Under the pieces are notes generated by a model. The model did not search any database, was not told the DNA's origin, and was given only the letters and a program-made list of their open reading frames with translations. Both the position numbers and the translations under genes were made by a program. A DNA stretch of 64,000 nt, taken from Salinimonas iocasae (lineage in GTDB: Bacteria; Pseudomonadota; Gammaproteobacteria; Enterobacterales; Alteromonadaceae). Shown one piece after another: positions 19,201 through 29,865 of the stretch. The stretch is from positions 3,302,001 through 3,366,000 of the forward strand of contig NZ_CP039852.1 in the NCBI RefSeq assembly GCF_006228385.1, read 5' to 3'. Each line of letters opens with the position of its first letter. Within the stretch, counting starts at the first letter, position 1.

Positions 19201-20034
19201 ACATAGTGCTTTAAGCTTCGGTGGAATTTCTTCCATAACCCGCTCATGCTGCAAAAACTCGAAACGTGGGTGCAGCGCTGACAATTTAACAGATATACCT
19301 GGTGACTTTTTAGGGCCTCGGCCATCGCCTGCTTTACCAATTACCTTGATGGCTTTTTCGTAAGCGTCATAAAAACGCTCGGCATCTTTCATGGTCCGGG
19401 CAGCTTCACCCAGCATGTCGTAAGAATAAACGTAGCCTTTTTTCTCTTTTTCTTTCGCACGTTCAACCGCATCTTCAATAGTCTCGCCCATAACGAACTG
19501 GCGACCCATAATGCGCATTGCCAGATTCATAGAGCGACGAATAACCGGCTCGCCTAAACGGCCCAGCGTGCGCTTGAGCAGGCCAAACTGTTCACTTTTA
19601 CGCTTGTCGGCATAGTTAACCATATTGCCGGTTAATAGCAGGCCCCACGCAGAAGCGTTAACAAATAATGATTCAGAGTTACCTAAATGAGGTGTCCACT
19701 TACCCTGAGAAAGCTTATCGCGAATCAGTGCATCCTGGGTTTCTTCATCAGGAACACGCAGTAGCGCTTCGGCCAGACACATCAAAACGACCCCTTCGGC
19801 CGTCGAGAGTGAATATTCATTTAGCAGCGCATCTATTCCACCATGGCCTTCCTGCTCGCGGCGGATTTTAAGCACCATTTTACGGGCTCTTTCCCAGGCG
19901 CGTGAACGGGCACGGGGATTAACTTCGGCAATAGGAAGAATTTGGTCGATAGCCACCGATTCGTCAATCCGGTAGTGATCGCGAATGCGCTGGCGAATAG
20001 AAGATAGGGTATTTAAGTCTTCGTTAGTTAGCAT
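16231..20034 (-). CDS. putA: Bifunctional proline/P5C dehydrogenase PutA
   Basis: 1267 residues. It oxidises proline to glutamate in two steps at the inner membrane. The N-terminus starts directly with helical arm residues and lacks the ribbon-helix-helix DNA-binding domain of E. coli PutA. The PRODH barrel is about 200-500 (VDAEEAD near 290, RLVKGAYWD near 355). The P5C dehydrogenase is about 580-1040 (CISPWNFPLA near 676, catalytic cysteine in GQRCSALR near 815). A C-terminal domain with a degenerate aldehyde dehydrogenase fold follows. It is transcribed alone and ends at a strong terminator. Without the RHH domain it is unlikely to repress its own gene. Confidence 0.95.
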   Translation of the reverse strand: MLTNEDLNTLSSIRQRIRDHYRIDESVAIDQILPIAEVNPRARSRAWERARKMVLKIRREQEGHGGIDALLNEYSLSTAEGVVLMCLAEALLRVPDEETQDALIRDKLSQGKWTPHLGNSESLFVNASAWGLLLTGNMVNYADKRKSEQFGLLKRTLGRLGEPVIRRSMNLAMRIMGRQFVMGETIEDAVERAKEKEKKGYVYSYDMLGEAARTMKDAERFYDAYEKAIKVIGKAGDGRGPKKSPGISVKLSALHPRFEFLQHERVMEEIPPKLKALCLMAKEYNIKLTVDAEEADRLDISLDIIEKVFRDEELEGWTGFGVAVQAYQKRGLHVIDWLRKLTEDTGRTMMVRLVKGAYWDTEIKLSQQAGVDTFPVFTRKSSTDVSYHACANRLLDYRDTLYPQFATHNAYTASVILELAGDDKEGFEFQCLHGMGDTLYDQVVSEDKIQCRVYAPVGDHEDLLAYLVRRLLENGANSSFVNAIVDDEKPVESLLEDPVEKTQRLKDRYNHQIKLPRELYGDERLNSHGLDLTDHIAVNALSHELDKWNSFYSMQESDIPEGGTAVRNPADHSDIVGYHKYANEDDMRKALDVTSDGFEAWAKRSVEERAEILERTAYALERHMGELIAICIREAGKVAQDGIDEVREAVDFLRYYAARARKLDEDQRLVPRGVVLCISPWNFPLAIFTGQLAAALVTGNTVIAKPAEQTSIIARRCIEIMRSVGLPDDALQLLICPGKGVGETLLPDERIKAVMFTGSTQTGTMISQTLASRGGEQVPLIAETGGQNCMIVDSTALPEQVIDDIVHSGFQSAGQRCSALRVLYVQEDIADKLSEMLIGAMEELHIGDPLYLRTDVGPVIDQKALDSLTKHEEYMKDHGKLLHQCKLPEGVDNATFYPPTLYEIEGIDVLEQETFGPVIHIIRFKGDEIEGVVDKINSTGYGLTMGIHSRIEDRAYELAALSRAGNVYINRNMIGAIVGVQPFGGRGLSGTGPKAGGPNYLPRLMMERATPKPSKVEDIEHLDEKLVSDDKASKKAAKLMDQALEVQSKWRHTPLNDRISAVRQLLAKIAKVDIVDELADDLNRTLATSRQQLINVDKKMAKPTVLPGPTGESNKLYLEPRGILVCFADKGVTFEYWALSIVTALATGNVVVSVVSDLFYEEAKEFQKKFNSTGAPDGVFQVAKLEHLGALLMDEDLSGVVVDSQTERTAQISAMLASREGGAIIPVITAEYNDNLIQRLVTEKAISIDTTASGGNTSLMTLVEDDE

Positions 20035-20722
20035 TGCTCGCCTTAATAGTAATAATGTTTAGAATTACAGCTTGTTCGCAAAGCACACCCTTCGATAAAT
20101 TGCATACAATGCAAGCGAAATCGAATACGTCCACTTTTTGATCGCTTGTTGGCCTTTTAACTGCTGCGAGAGGGTTAGAGATCAGCTTCACTACCCCAAT
20201 TCGCGGATACTAGCATAAAAGGATTAGCGGCCAACCATCCTTACACAAAAGGCATTAGCGCCGCTGTTTTCGGTAAACTTTATACATAGCAGTAACTTTT
20301 GGTGACTTAGCGGGCATATCGTCGACAAGTTCGTTTACCTGTTGGGCTGTTTTTCTATTACTAAAGAAACCTGAGTGTAGTCAGTGTTTTCACGGCTTCA
20401 AGGTGAAGAGGTAGTCATGCAGGTATTTGCTAAGGGAGAAATGACAAATTAGCAGCTGTGTAAATGTGACAGGGTTCGCTGCTTTCGGTGATCTCCTTCT
20501 GTACGTAAAATTACTGACTTTTGCGCGACGAAATAAAGATAATTAACGCTCAGTAACAACATTAAGTTTGTCTCATAATTTTTCAAACCACGGATTTTTG
20601 CGCTTATAGTTGGTAAGTGTGTCATGCCCATGTAAACTGGCAGCATAATGATGTACTGGTCGCAGGCATAGCCTGTGCGTTTGCCGGTATTACGTTGCGC
20701 TGATGAATAACAGGTTATCACT
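20035..20722. other. 688-bp gap between putA and ftsB
   Basis: No convincing gene was found here. A 119-codon minus-strand frame (20449-20808) overlaps ftsB and has no family features or ribosome binding site, so I left it out. The gap must hold the divergent promoters of putA and of the ftsB operon. In many gammaproteobacteria eno and pyrG sit upstream of ftsB; they are absent here, so the ftsB operon has its own upstream region. Confidence 0.6.
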
Positions 20723-21013
20723 GTGTTGAAGGAAAAATGGGTGCCACTGGTGTTACTGGTACTGCTGGGTTTATTACAGTACCGACTGTGGCTTGGCAAA
20801 AACAGCATTGTCGATTACATGGCACTTGAAAAAGATGTGCAGCGTCAGTCGTTGCAAAACGCTAATCTGAAGCAACGTAATGTTTTACTTCAGGCTGATA
20901 TCAGTGATCTTAAAATCGGCCTGGAAGCCATTGAAGAACGCGCCAGAAATGAACTGGGCCTGATAAAAGAAGGCGAGACATTTTATCGGATCCTCCCCGC
21001 AGAACAGCAGTAA
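20723..21013 (+). CDS. ftsB: Cell division protein FtsB
   Basis: 96 residues starting at GTG 20723, or TTG 20726 one codon later. It is a bitopic divisome protein that bridges FtsL and FtsQ. A short cytoplasmic start, one membrane helix (LVLLVLLGLLQYRLWL) and a coiled coil (DYMALEKDVQRQ onward) are visible, ending with the family-typical RARNELGLIKEGETFYR. It is the first gene of the ftsB-ispD-ispF-truD string, with ispD two bases downstream. Confidence 0.95.
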   Translation: MLKEKWVPLVLLVLLGLLQYRLWLGKNSIVDYMALEKDVQRQSLQNANLKQRNVLLQADISDLKIGLEAIEERARNELGLIKEGETFYRILPAEQQ

Positions 21014-21015
21014 CT

Positions 21016-21732
21016 ATGAACCATCCAGAAATTTATGCAGTTGTACCGGCCGCCGGAATCGGTAGTCGAATGCAGGCAGACCGGCCCAAACAATATTTAT
21101 CTGTTGCCGGCAAGACAATATTAGAACACACACTTGATACGCTCATTAGTCATCCTGACATCCACCATATTGTTATTGCCATCAGCGATACGGACGATTA
21201 CTTCAGCACTTTGCCGGTGAGTCAGGCTAAGTGGTTAACCGTTGTTTCCGGCGGGCATGATCGCGCCTCTTCAGTACACAATGGTCTTACAGCGCTGCCT
21301 GCGCAAAGTTGGGCGCTGGTGCATGATGCGGCGCGTCCGTGTTTATCCCATGAAGACATCACCAGGTTGCTTAGCGTAATCAGCAGCGATACGAGCAGTG
21401 GCGGCATTCTGGCCAGCCCGGTGCGCGATACCATGAAACGTGCCGTCGTATCACCTGGCAGCGATATCACAGTCTCTCACACAGAATGTCGCGAAAACCT
21501 GTGGCACGCCCTCACACCACAGCTTTTTAATACCGGTGTACTGCGCCACGCGCTGGAACAGGGTGCTGCGGCAGGTGTGACCATTACAGATGAAGCGTCT
21601 GCCATGGAGGCACAGGGTCATCAGGTCAGGTTAATAGAAGGTAATCCGGCTAATATTAAAATAACGCGGCCGGCTGATTTACCACTGGCCAGGTTTTATC
21701 TTTCAGAACAATCAAATCAGGACAAAAGGTAG
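21016..21732 (+). CDS. ispD: 2-C-methyl-D-erythritol 4-phosphate cytidylyltransferase
   Basis: 238 residues. The third step of the MEP isoprenoid pathway: MEP plus CTP gives CDP-ME. The nucleotide-binding loop [19 protein letters not shown] is at residues 9-27, and VHDAARPC and a later [10 protein letters not shown] segment are family markers. Two bases after ftsB and four before ispF, in the usual operon. Confidence 0.97.
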   Translation: MNHPEIYAVVPAAGIGSRMQADRPKQYLSVAGKTILEHTLDTLISHPDIHHIVIAISDTDDYFSTLPVSQAKWLTVVSGGHDRASSVHNGLTALPAQSWALVHDAARPCLSHEDITRLLSVISSDTSSGGILASPVRDTMKRAVVSPGSDITVSHTECRENLWHALTPQLFNTGVLRHALEQGAAAGVTITDEASAMEAQGHQVRLIEGNPANIKITRPADLPLARFYLSEQSNQDKR

Positions 21733-21736
21733 CACT

Positions 21737-22216
21737 ATGCGAATTGGTCACGGCTATGATGTACACAAATTCGGTGGCGATGGCCCCATAGTCATTGGCG
21801 GAATGACTATCGCTCACGAACAGGGGTTATTAGCCCACTCCGATGGCGATGTGCTGCTACATGCATTATGCGATGCAATTTTAGGCGCCGCTGCGTTGGG
21901 TGATATTGGCAAACATTTTCCTGATACTGATGATGCCTACGCAGGTGCCGACAGCCGCGAGCTTCTGCGCCATGTGATGAAAGTGATTGAGGCAAAAGGC
22001 TACAAACTTGGCAATGCTGACATGACAATTGTTGCACAGGCGCCAAAAATGGCGCCGCACATTGATGCGATGCGCGAACATATTGCGCAGGATTGTCGGG
22101 TTGACGCTGATGCGATAAATGTTAAAGCAACCACCACTGAAAAGCTGGGGTTTGCCGGACGCAAAGAAGGCATAGCAGCACACGCCGTGGTTCTGTTAGA
22201 TAAAGTGGCCCGCTAA
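21737..22216 (+). CDS. ispF: 2-C-methyl-D-erythritol 2,4-cyclodiphosphate synthase
   Basis: 159 residues. It closes CDP-ME 2-phosphate to the cyclic diphosphate in the MEP pathway. Metal-binding GYDVHKF at the start, [14 protein letters not shown], and the loop [17 protein letters not shown] are present. The stop overlaps the truD start by one base, so the two are translationally coupled. Confidence 0.97.
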   Translation: MRIGHGYDVHKFGGDGPIVIGGMTIAHEQGLLAHSDGDVLLHALCDAILGAAALGDIGKHFPDTDDAYAGADSRELLRHVMKVIEAKGYKLGNADMTIVAQAPKMAPHIDAMREHIAQDCRVDADAINVKATTTEKLGFAGRKEGIAAHAVVLLDKVAR

Positions 22217-23265
22217 TGAAGCTTTCAACCAGTCACTGGCATTATCTTTACGGTGAACCTACTGCCATCGCGCTTTTTAAACAGCACGCTGAAGACTTTG
22301 TCGTGGTCGAGGACCTGGGTTATCCCCTGTCCGGCGATGGTGAGCATCAGTTTATACTGGTAGAAAAGGTCAATGCGAACACGGCATTTGTTGCTGAGGC
22401 ACTGGCAAAATACACCGGGCTGCCGCTTCGCAGTGTGACCTATGCGGGTCGAAAAGATAAATACGCCCTCACCCGCCAGTGGTTTGGCCTGCATGCGCCG
22501 GGCAAAGCAGACTTTGATTTCAGCGGCTTTACCTTACCCGGCGTACAGGTGCTTAGTCAGACACGTCACAATAAAAAGCTTAAAACCGGTCAGCTTAGGG
22601 GAAACCGGTTTACTATCACGCTGCGCGAAACAAAAGATAGCGATGCATTGATAGAGCGCCTGATAACTGTCAGAGATAATGGCGTGCCTAATTACTTTGG
22701 CGAGCAGCGCTTCGGCGTAGTACGTGCAGATGAAAACGTTGAACGCCAGGAAGGGGGCAATCTGATTCTTGCTGCGCGCATGGTTGAGGGTGAAACAATC
22801 CGTAACCGCAATAAGCGCTCCATGGCCTTATCTGCCCTACGCAGTCATTTATTCAATAGCCAGCTCAGCGCACGGATTGAAAAATCCTGTTTTGACCAGG
22901 TGCTACCCGGCGATGCACTGATTCTGAAAGGCTCAAACAGCTTTTTCATTAACGATGGATCGGACCACACGGTACAGCAACGCTATCAGACTAAGGATTT
23001 GAGTCCGTCTGCAGCAATGTGGGGGGCCGGAAAACAGGCCACGACTGCAGATGCTCTGGCACTTGAAAACGAGGTGGTCAGTGCGTTTCAACCGGTAGCA
23101 GACTTTCTGGCTAAGGCTGGGCTTAAGCAGGAACGTCGTAGCATAAAAATATGGCCGGAAAATCTTGAATGGGAACAGCAAGGTGATACATTTACTGTTT
23201 GCTTTTCGCTACCCAGCGGATGTTTTGCAACGTCTGTTATTCGTGAGTGCGTTATCACTGACTAA
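22216..23265 (+). CDS. truD: tRNA pseudouridine(13) synthase
   Basis: 349 residues. TruD makes pseudouridine 13 in some tRNAs. The catalytic motif RKDKYALTRQWFG (with the active aspartate, near residue 80) and the TruD insertion domain NYFGEQRFG are clear. Its start shares a base with the ispF stop. surE follows after 28 bases. Confidence 0.96.
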   Translation: MKLSTSHWHYLYGEPTAIALFKQHAEDFVVVEDLGYPLSGDGEHQFILVEKVNANTAFVAEALAKYTGLPLRSVTYAGRKDKYALTRQWFGLHAPGKADFDFSGFTLPGVQVLSQTRHNKKLKTGQLRGNRFTITLRETKDSDALIERLITVRDNGVPNYFGEQRFGVVRADENVERQEGGNLILAARMVEGETIRNRNKRSMALSALRSHLFNSQLSARIEKSCFDQVLPGDALILKGSNSFFINDGSDHTVQQRYQTKDLSPSAAMWGAGKQATTADALALENEVVSAFQPVADFLAKAGLKQERRSIKIWPENLEWEQQGDTFTVCFSLPSGCFATSVIRECVITD

Positions 23266-23293
23266 TTAATGTATAACTGACTATGGAGTCGCT

Positions 23294-24037
23294 ATGAGAA
23301 TTCTCCTGAGCAACGACGATAGTGTATTTGCCAAAGGCATAAATGTACTGTTCAACGCGCTGAATGAAAAGCATGATGTCACTGTTATCGCCCCTGACCG
23401 TAACTGCTCTGGTGCCAGCAATGCCTTATCATTGCATCAGCCACTTCGCATTCAGCAGTTGGATAACGGATTTTACTCAGTCAACGGCACGCCCTCTGAC
23501 TGTGTTCATGTTGGTGTAAACAGTTTCATGGATGACGAGCCAGAGCTGGTAGTTTCGGGCATAAATCATGGCGCGAACCTGGGTGACGATGTTATTTACT
23601 CAGGCACTGTTGCTGCAGCCACTGAGGGACGTTACATGGGGCTGCCGGCCATCGCTGTATCGCTGACCAATCATGAGGGCAACCATTTTGAAACTGCCGC
23701 GCAGGTCGTGCTGGATATAATAGATAAATTACAGCAGCATCCGCTTGAAGCTAATCAGATACTGAATGTGAATGTGCCTGATGTGCCGTATAATTCACTT
23801 AACGGCATAAAAGTCACCCGTCAGGGTCGTCGGCATCGTGCGGAAGGTATGGTAAAAACCAAAGATCCGTTTGGTCGTACAATTTTCTGGTACGGTCCGG
23901 CAGGCGCTGAGCAGGATGCTTCGGAAGGCACAGATTTTCACGCTATCGCCAATAATTATTGTTCAGTCACACCGCTGGATGTGGATATGACTGCACACAA
24001 CAGCCTGGAAACTATGAAAAACTGGCTGGATAAATAA
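23294..24037 (+). CDS. surE: 5'/3'-nucleotidase SurE
   Basis: 247 residues. It dephosphorylates nucleotides in stationary phase. The metal site starts at [13 protein letters not shown] (residues 4-16; most homologues have NDDG), with later [32 protein letters not shown]. It lies in the truD-surE-pcm-nlpD-rpoS survival cluster and precedes pcm by 40 bases. Confidence 0.96.
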   Translation: MRILLSNDDSVFAKGINVLFNALNEKHDVTVIAPDRNCSGASNALSLHQPLRIQQLDNGFYSVNGTPSDCVHVGVNSFMDDEPELVVSGINHGANLGDDVIYSGTVAAATEGRYMGLPAIAVSLTNHEGNHFETAAQVVLDIIDKLQQHPLEANQILNVNVPDVPYNSLNGIKVTRQGRRHRAEGMVKTKDPFGRTIFWYGPAGAEQDASEGTDFHAIANNYCSVTPLDVDMTAHNSLETMKNWLDK

Positions 24038-24077
24038 CAATTATAATTAGTTTTTTCGTCAGGAAACGAATACTGCA

Positions 24078-24713
24078 ATGAGAACGTCGAGAAAAGGGGA
24101 GACACTCGCTGAATTGCTTTACCAGGAAGGTGTAAGAAATCAGCAGGTACTTAACGCGATTGCCGCCACACCGCGCGAGTTGTTTCTACCCGATGCGCTT
24201 AAACACAAAGCTTATCAGAATACCGCCCTGCCAATAGGTCAGGGTCAGACTATTTCGCAGCCCTATATCGTTGCCCGAATGACTGAATTGCTGCTTGATG
24301 CAGCGAATCAGCCAAAGAAGGTGCTGGAGATAGGAACGGGGTCGGGGTATCAGACTGCCATTCTGGCACAATTATTCGATAACGTTTTCAGCGTTGAGCG
24401 AATAAAAAGCCTGCAATTTCAGGCCAAACGCCGGATGAATCACCTGGACTTGCATAATATTGCTATGAAACACGGTGATGGCTGGCGTGGCTGGGCATCA
24501 AAAGGTCCGTTCGATGCGATTATTGTTACCGCTGCAGCAAGCCGCATTCCTGATGATTTGCTGGCGCAGATCGAAGACGGTGGCCGGCTGATCATTCCGG
24601 TGGGTAACGAACAACAACAACTTTTATGTATCGATCGGATCGATGGTGAGCTGCAGACACAAACGGTTGAATCTGTACGCTTCGTCCCGCTGGTCGAAGG
24701 AGATCTTCTTTGA
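24078..24713 (+). CDS. pcm: Protein-L-isoaspartate O-methyltransferase
   Basis: 211 residues. It methylates isoaspartyl residues in aged proteins with SAM so that they can be repaired. The SAM-binding [14 protein letters not shown] motif and the family-typical [11 protein letters not shown] lead-in are present. The gene ends in an overlap of 3 bases with the next gene, whose ribosome binding site lies within pcm. Confidence 0.96.
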   Translation: MRTSRKGETLAELLYQEGVRNQQVLNAIAATPRELFLPDALKHKAYQNTALPIGQGQTISQPYIVARMTELLLDAANQPKKVLEIGTGSGYQTAILAQLFDNVFSVERIKSLQFQAKRRMNHLDLHNIAMKHGDGWRGWASKGPFDAIIVTAAASRIPDDLLAQIEDGGRLIIPVGNEQQQLLCIDRIDGELQTQTVESVRFVPLVEGDLL

Positions 24714-25291
24714 AAATATTCCAGCCTTGTTATGACCTGGCTATTCGTTGGTCCCGCCACAAACACGCCAGTCGTTATCTGGGCGGACTAAGCTTTGCAG
24801 AATCTATGTTTTTCCCTATCCCCCCTGATGTCATGCTGGCACCCATGTCGCTTTCACAGCCTTCACGGGCATGGTATTTCGCCATGCTTACCACGCTTGC
24901 CAGCGTGCTTGGAGGTATTGCCGGATATTTGCTGGGTTACTTTGCGTTCGAGGCATGGATAGAGCCCCTGATTGTTTCAGCAGGCTATGGCGATAAAATG
25001 GCGCAAGCCACAGGTTGGTTTAAAGAATACGGTATCTGGGTCGTATTTCTTGCTGGATTTTCGCCCATCCCCTACAAAGTCTTCACGATAAGCGCCGGTG
25101 TAATGCAAATGGCGATTATCCCCTTTATTATTGCCTCAGCCATTGGTCGTGGTGCGCGCTTCTTTCTGGTTGCGGCACTAATGAAATGGGGCGGCGCAGC
25201 CATGGAAGAGAAGCTGCGACAATATATCGAAATATTAGGCTGGATCGCCGTCGGCCTGGTCATCGCTGCCTACTTTATTTTGAAAGGCTGA
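24710..25291 (+). CDS. yqaA: YqaA-family membrane protein (DedA/VTT-like)
   Basis: 193 residues from TTG 24710, preceded by AAGGAG within the end of pcm. It has about four or five membrane helices and the DedA-type features [15 protein letters not shown] ([14 protein letters not shown]) and [14 protein letters not shown]. Homologues named YqaA occur beside pcm and nlpD in many gammaproteobacteria. The DedA/VTT superfamily includes lipid scramblases or flippases, but the role of this branch is not established. Confidence 0.85.
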   Translation: MKIFQPCYDLAIRWSRHKHASRYLGGLSFAESMFFPIPPDVMLAPMSLSQPSRAWYFAMLTTLASVLGGIAGYLLGYFAFEAWIEPLIVSAGYGDKMAQATGWFKEYGIWVVFLAGFSPIPYKVFTISAGVMQMAIIPFIIASAIGRGARFFLVAALMKWGGAAMEEKLRQYIEILGWIAVGLVIAAYFILKG

Positions 25292-25296
25292 TTCTG

Positions 25297-26169
25297 ATGC
25301 TGAGCAGAATCTGGTTGTATCTGCTCGTTTTGTCGAGCGCGCTGTTATTAAGCAGTTGCGCTTCCGATCATACCCCTGCCCCGGTTGTTACATTAAATAG
25401 CCAGCCAGATCCTAAAGATTTTCACTATTCCGGCGATACCTATACTGTTAAATCAGGAGATACCCTGTTTGCAATTGCCTGGTACGCGAATATGGATTAC
25501 CGGGACATCGCACAGTACAACGGATTGCGTGCACCTTACGGTATTTATCCCGGGCAGAAACTGCGTCTGACGCAGCCCAAAACTGTTGCAAAAGCGCCCA
25601 ATTATCGTACAAAAAGCAAACCAACCGTTTCTGGTCAGACCTCAGTATCGAAGCGAAAAAATACAGTTGACCGACCTAAGAAGCAGGCGTATGGTGATCG
25701 TAAAAATAATGTTAACAACCAGACGGTTAAGCCCGCCAAAAGTGTGACGCCAAGCGTCAAAAACACGTCGCGAAAACAGTTTCCAGACCGTGTTGCGCAG
25801 TGGGTTTGGCCCGCATCAGGTAAGTTAATTGACACATTCAGTCGGAACGAATCCGGAAGAAAAGGTATAGGAATCTCTGGGGCCAGGGGAACAGCAATAA
25901 AAGCTGCGGCGTCAGGGAAAGTTGTCTATGCCGGAAATGGCCTGAGAGGCTACGGTAACTTAATAATTATTAAGCATACTGATAGTTTTCTAAGTGCATA
26001 TGCGCACAACGATCAGATCACTGTAAAAGAACAGCAGTGGGTGAAAGCAGGGCAGACGATCGGCAGTATGGGTGATAGTGGCACGAACCTTGTAAAGCTT
26101 CACTTTGAGGTTCGTTACAGAGGCAAATCTTTGGATCCGCTTCGCTACCTTCCTCAGCGATCAAAATAA
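25297..26169 (+). CDS. nlpD: Lipoprotein NlpD (LysM + degenerate LytM)
   Basis: 290 residues from ATG 25297. A longer frame starts inside yqaA, but the lipoprotein signal begins here: lipobox LLSSC with the lipidated cysteine near residue 20. A LysM domain (YTVKSGDTLFAIAWYA, about 48-92) binds peptidoglycan. A basic, low-complexity linker leads to an M23/LytM domain (about 170-285). NlpD activates the amidase AmiC at the septum. A 7-bp tandem repeat begins at its stop codon. Confidence 0.94.
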   Translation: MLSRIWLYLLVLSSALLLSSCASDHTPAPVVTLNSQPDPKDFHYSGDTYTVKSGDTLFAIAWYANMDYRDIAQYNGLRAPYGIYPGQKLRLTQPKTVAKAPNYRTKSKPTVSGQTSVSKRKNTVDRPKKQAYGDRKNNVNNQTVKPAKSVTPSVKNTSRKQFPDRVAQWVWPASGKLIDTFSRNESGRKGIGISGARGTAIKAAASGKVVYAGNGLRGYGNLIIIKHTDSFLSAYAHNDQITVKEQQWVKAGQTIGSMGDSGTNLVKLHFEVRYRGKSLDPLRYLPQRSK

Positions 26170-26195
26170 CAATAAACAATAAACAATAAACAATA
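26168..26195 (+). repeat. Four perfect 7-bp tandem repeats between nlpD and rpoS
   Basis: The unit AACAATA occurs four times without mismatch, beginning at the nlpD stop codon. It is 57 bases upstream of the rpoS start. Such short repeats can change copy number by slippage, which could alter the rpoS leader. Confidence 0.9.
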
Positions 26196-26252
26196 ATAAG
26201 AGATACAAAGGAGAACATTTGAGGTAATTAAATTTACGCAGGAGATGCCGTC

Positions 26253-27239
26253 ATGGGAAAAACAAAAACCCCAAAGACACAAAAGCCTCACGAAGATATC
26301 GATGAAATGGATGATATCGTCGTACAAGATGAAATGTTAGATACCAGCGATGATGACAGCAATGATGTTTTCATTACGCAGGAAGAAACCAGCAAAAACC
26401 TGGATGCCACTCAGTTATATCTGGGTGAAATAGGGTTTTCCCCACTACTTACCGCTGAAGAAGAAGTGCATTTTGCACGTCGTGCGCTAAAAGGCTGTGA
26501 AGCCTCTCGCAAGCGTATGATTGTCAGCAACTTACGCCTTGTTGTTAAAATTGCCCGTCGTTATAACAATCGTGGTCTTGCGCTGTTAGATCTGATTGAA
26601 GAAGGTAACCTGGGATTGATCCGCGCGGTCGAAAAATTCGATCCTGAACGCGGATTCAGATTCTCAACCTATGCGACATGGTGGATTCGACAAACTATCG
26701 AACGCGCTATCATGAATCAGACCAGGACAATTCGCCTGCCTATTCATGTAGTTAAAGAATTGAATGTTTACTTGCGTGCTGCCAGAGAACTGTCTCAAAA
26801 ACTTGACCATGAGCCTACCGCTGAAGAAATCGCCCGGGCATTGGACAAGCCAGTAGAAGATGTCACTAAGATGCTTCGCCTGAATGAGCGTATTACATCG
26901 GTAGACACCCCAATAGGCGGTGAGAACGATAAAGCGCTGCTGGATATTCTTGCCGACCAGCATGAATACAGCCCCGAAGAAAACCTGCAGGATTCTGACA
27001 TTAAGTCGAATATTGTAGGTTGGCTGGAAGAGCTTAACCCTAAACAACGGGAAGTACTGGCCCGACGTTTCGGCTTACTGGGATACGAACCCTCTACGCT
27101 TGAAGATGTTGGCGCTGAAATCGGGCTTACGCGCGAGCGTGTTCGTCAGATTCAGGTAGAGGCACTACGCCGACTTCGCGAGATGCTCAGCCACCAAGGT
27201 TTGTCTCTTGAGAGCCTGTTTGAGCATATGGGCGAGTAA
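26253..27239 (+). CDS. rpoS: RNA polymerase sigma factor RpoS
   Basis: 328 residues, the stationary-phase and general-stress sigma factor. The start is at ATG 26253, with AGGAG at 26242-26246. Region 1.2 starts at [16 protein letters not shown]; region 2 has [19 protein letters not shown] and [16 protein letters not shown]; region 3 has the RLPIHV segment; region 4 ends with [21 protein letters not shown]. The acidic start ([10 protein letters not shown]) is typical of Alteromonadales RpoS. A clear terminator follows. Confidence 0.97.
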   Translation: MGKTKTPKTQKPHEDIDEMDDIVVQDEMLDTSDDDSNDVFITQEETSKNLDATQLYLGEIGFSPLLTAEEEVHFARRALKGCEASRKRMIVSNLRLVVKIARRYNNRGLALLDLIEEGNLGLIRAVEKFDPERGFRFSTYATWWIRQTIERAIMNQTRTIRLPIHVVKELNVYLRAARELSQKLDHEPTAEEIARALDKPVEDVTKMLRLNERITSVDTPIGGENDKALLDILADQHEYSPEENLQDSDIKSNIVGWLEELNPKQREVLARRFGLLGYEPSTLEDVGAEIGLTRERVRQIQVEALRRLREMLSHQGLSLESLFEHMGE

Positions 27240-27264
27240 TCGGTTAACTAGCTAACCATATACA

Positions 27265-27298
27265 AAAAAACCGCTTAGCGACCCTAAGCGGTTTTTTA
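27265..27298 (+). terminator. Terminator after rpoS
   Basis: AACCGCTTAG and CTAAGCGGTT form a 10-bp stem with a 5-base loop (CGACC), followed by a run of T and flanked by A on the left. It ends the nlpD-rpoS transcript and can also serve the convergent folA transcript. Confidence 0.92.
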
Positions 27299-27408
27299 TT
27301 TTTGTAAGTAAAGATTTGTTCTTATTCGCTATTCACACCTTTGAGGTATCTGTCGGCTCGCGCTGATAAAGTGCAGACCTTCCCTTCTCTGGTGCGTTTT
27401 AGACCCGA

Positions 27409-27906
27409 TTAGCAACGCTCCAACGTGACAAAGCGATAGCTATAAGGATTTTTTTCGTCTGCAGTATGCGCTTCTGTAGCCACTTCCTGCCAGTGATATT
27501 GCGTGTAATCCGGAAATTGCGTATCACCCTCTACGTCAGCATCAATGAATGTCAGATAAAGAGTATCTGCACGCTCCAGTAACGCACTGTAGATGCTTCC
27601 GCCGCCGATAATCATAATCTCACCAGCAGCATCAGACAATCGCTCAGCCTGTTCCAGCGCCTCATCAACAGAACGAGTCACATGGGCGTCACCCGGTGCA
27701 AAGTCATCCTGTCGGGTAATGACAATATTCGGGCGGCCAGGTAGTGCTCTACCTATCGACTCATAGGTTTTACGACCCATGACCACCGGCTTTCCCAGGG
27801 TAACCGATTTAAAATGACGAAGATCAGCTGGCAAATGCCATGGCATGTCATTATCGGCGCCGATGATGCGATTGGCGGCCATAGCGGCTATCATTGCTAT
27901 TTTCAT
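27409..27906 (-). CDS. folA: Dihydrofolate reductase
   Basis: 165 residues. It reduces dihydrofolate to tetrahydrofolate, regenerating the cofactor used by ThyA. MIAAMAANRIIGADNDMPWHLPADLRHF contains the substrate loop with the catalytic aspartate region, and VVMGRKTYESIG binds NADPH. It follows obgE by 12 bases on the same strand and may be transcribed with it. Confidence 0.96.
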   Translation of the reverse strand: MKIAMIAAMAANRIIGADNDMPWHLPADLRHFKSVTLGKPVVMGRKTYESIGRALPGRPNIVITRQDDFAPGDAHVTRSVDEALEQAERLSDAAGEIMIIGGGSIYSALLERADTLYLTFIDADVEGDTQFPDYTQYHWQEVATEAHTADEKNPYSYRFVTLERC

Positions 27907-27918
27907 TGGCGACGACCT

Positions 27919-29076
<1,158 letters not shown>

Positions 29077-29222
29077 TTATAACTCCGGATGTTTCCAGTT
29101 ATGCCTGTGTAACAGGCTAGCTGTGATGCGTTGATCAGTTTATGAATACTAAGTTTACACTAATGCCTGGCATGCATCACGATATTGACAGGATTTGATA
29201 CACAACGGGGAAGAGAAGAAAC

Positions 29223-29250
29223 AAAAAACCCCGCTAGCGCGGGGTTTTTT
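29223..29250 (-). terminator. Terminator after rplU-rpmA
   Basis: AAAAAACCCCGC and GCGGGGTTTTTT form a perfect 12-bp stem with a small TAGC centre. On the minus strand it ends the rplU-rpmA transcript before obgE. Confidence 0.92.
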
Positions 29251-29280
29251 CAAAGCTTTTTAAGCAAAAAGCGTTTGCGC

Positions 29281-29538
29281 TTATTCTGCTACAATGCTTA
29301 CGAACTTACGGTTCTTAGGACCTTTAACGTCGAACTGAACCTTGCCGTCCTGAAGTGCAAACAATGTATGGTCTTTACCGATACCAATGCCGTCACCTGC
29401 GTGGAAACGTGTACCACGTTGTCTAACGATGATGTTACCAGCAAGAACAGATTCACCACCAAAGCGTTTAACACCAAGGCGTTTACTTATGGAATCGCGA
29501 CCGTTTTTAGTACTACCACCAGCTTTTTTGTGTGCCAT
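29281..29538 (-). CDS. rpmA: 50S ribosomal protein L27
   Basis: 85 residues. The start [16 protein letters not shown] is the standard L27 N-terminus that reaches the peptidyl transferase centre, followed by [26 protein letters not shown]. It is 15 bases downstream of rplU. Confidence 0.98.
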   Translation of the reverse strand: MAHKKAGGSTKNGRDSISKRLGVKRFGGESVLAGNIIVRQRGTRFHAGDGIGIGKDHTLFALQDGKVQFDVKGPKNRKFVSIVAE

Positions 29539-29553
29539 GTGTTCGTGCTCCTC

Positions 29554-29865
29554 TTATGCGTTGATACCAGTGATTTTCACTTCTGTGAACCACTGACGGT
29601 GACCCGCTTGCTGACGGGAATGCTTACGACGACGGAACTTGACGATTTTGATCTTTTCGCCACGACCGTGTTGTACAACCTCAGCAGTAATTTTACCACC
29701 AGCAACTAAAGGGGTGCCGATCTTAACGTCGTCACCGTTACTAACCATCAATACGTTATCGAATTCAACAGTCTCGCCTGGCGCGACTTCGATCTTCTCT
29801 AGACGAACGGTCTGGCCTTCAGCCACACGGTGCTGTTTACCGCCACTTTGGAAAACCGCGTACAT
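29554..29865 (-). CDS. rplU: 50S ribosomal protein L21
   Basis: 103 residues. [25 protein letters not shown] is the L21 N-terminus, and the basic end [15 protein letters not shown] binds 23S rRNA. It is the first gene of the rplU-rpmA operon. Confidence 0.98.
   Translation of the reverse strand: MYAVFQSGGKQHRVAEGQTVRLEKIEVAPGETVEFDNVLMVSNGDDVKIGTPLVAGGKITAEVVQHGRGEKIKIVKFRRRKHSRQQAGHRQWFTEVKITGINA

Noticed and set aside
20449..20808. 119-codon minus-strand frame upstream of ftsB
   Set aside because: It overlaps ftsB on the opposite strand, has no family pattern and no ribosome binding site.
26207..26227. Decoy ribosome binding site with a two-codon frame (TTG AGG TAA) before rpoS
   Set aside because: Too short to support as a leader peptide without conservation data.
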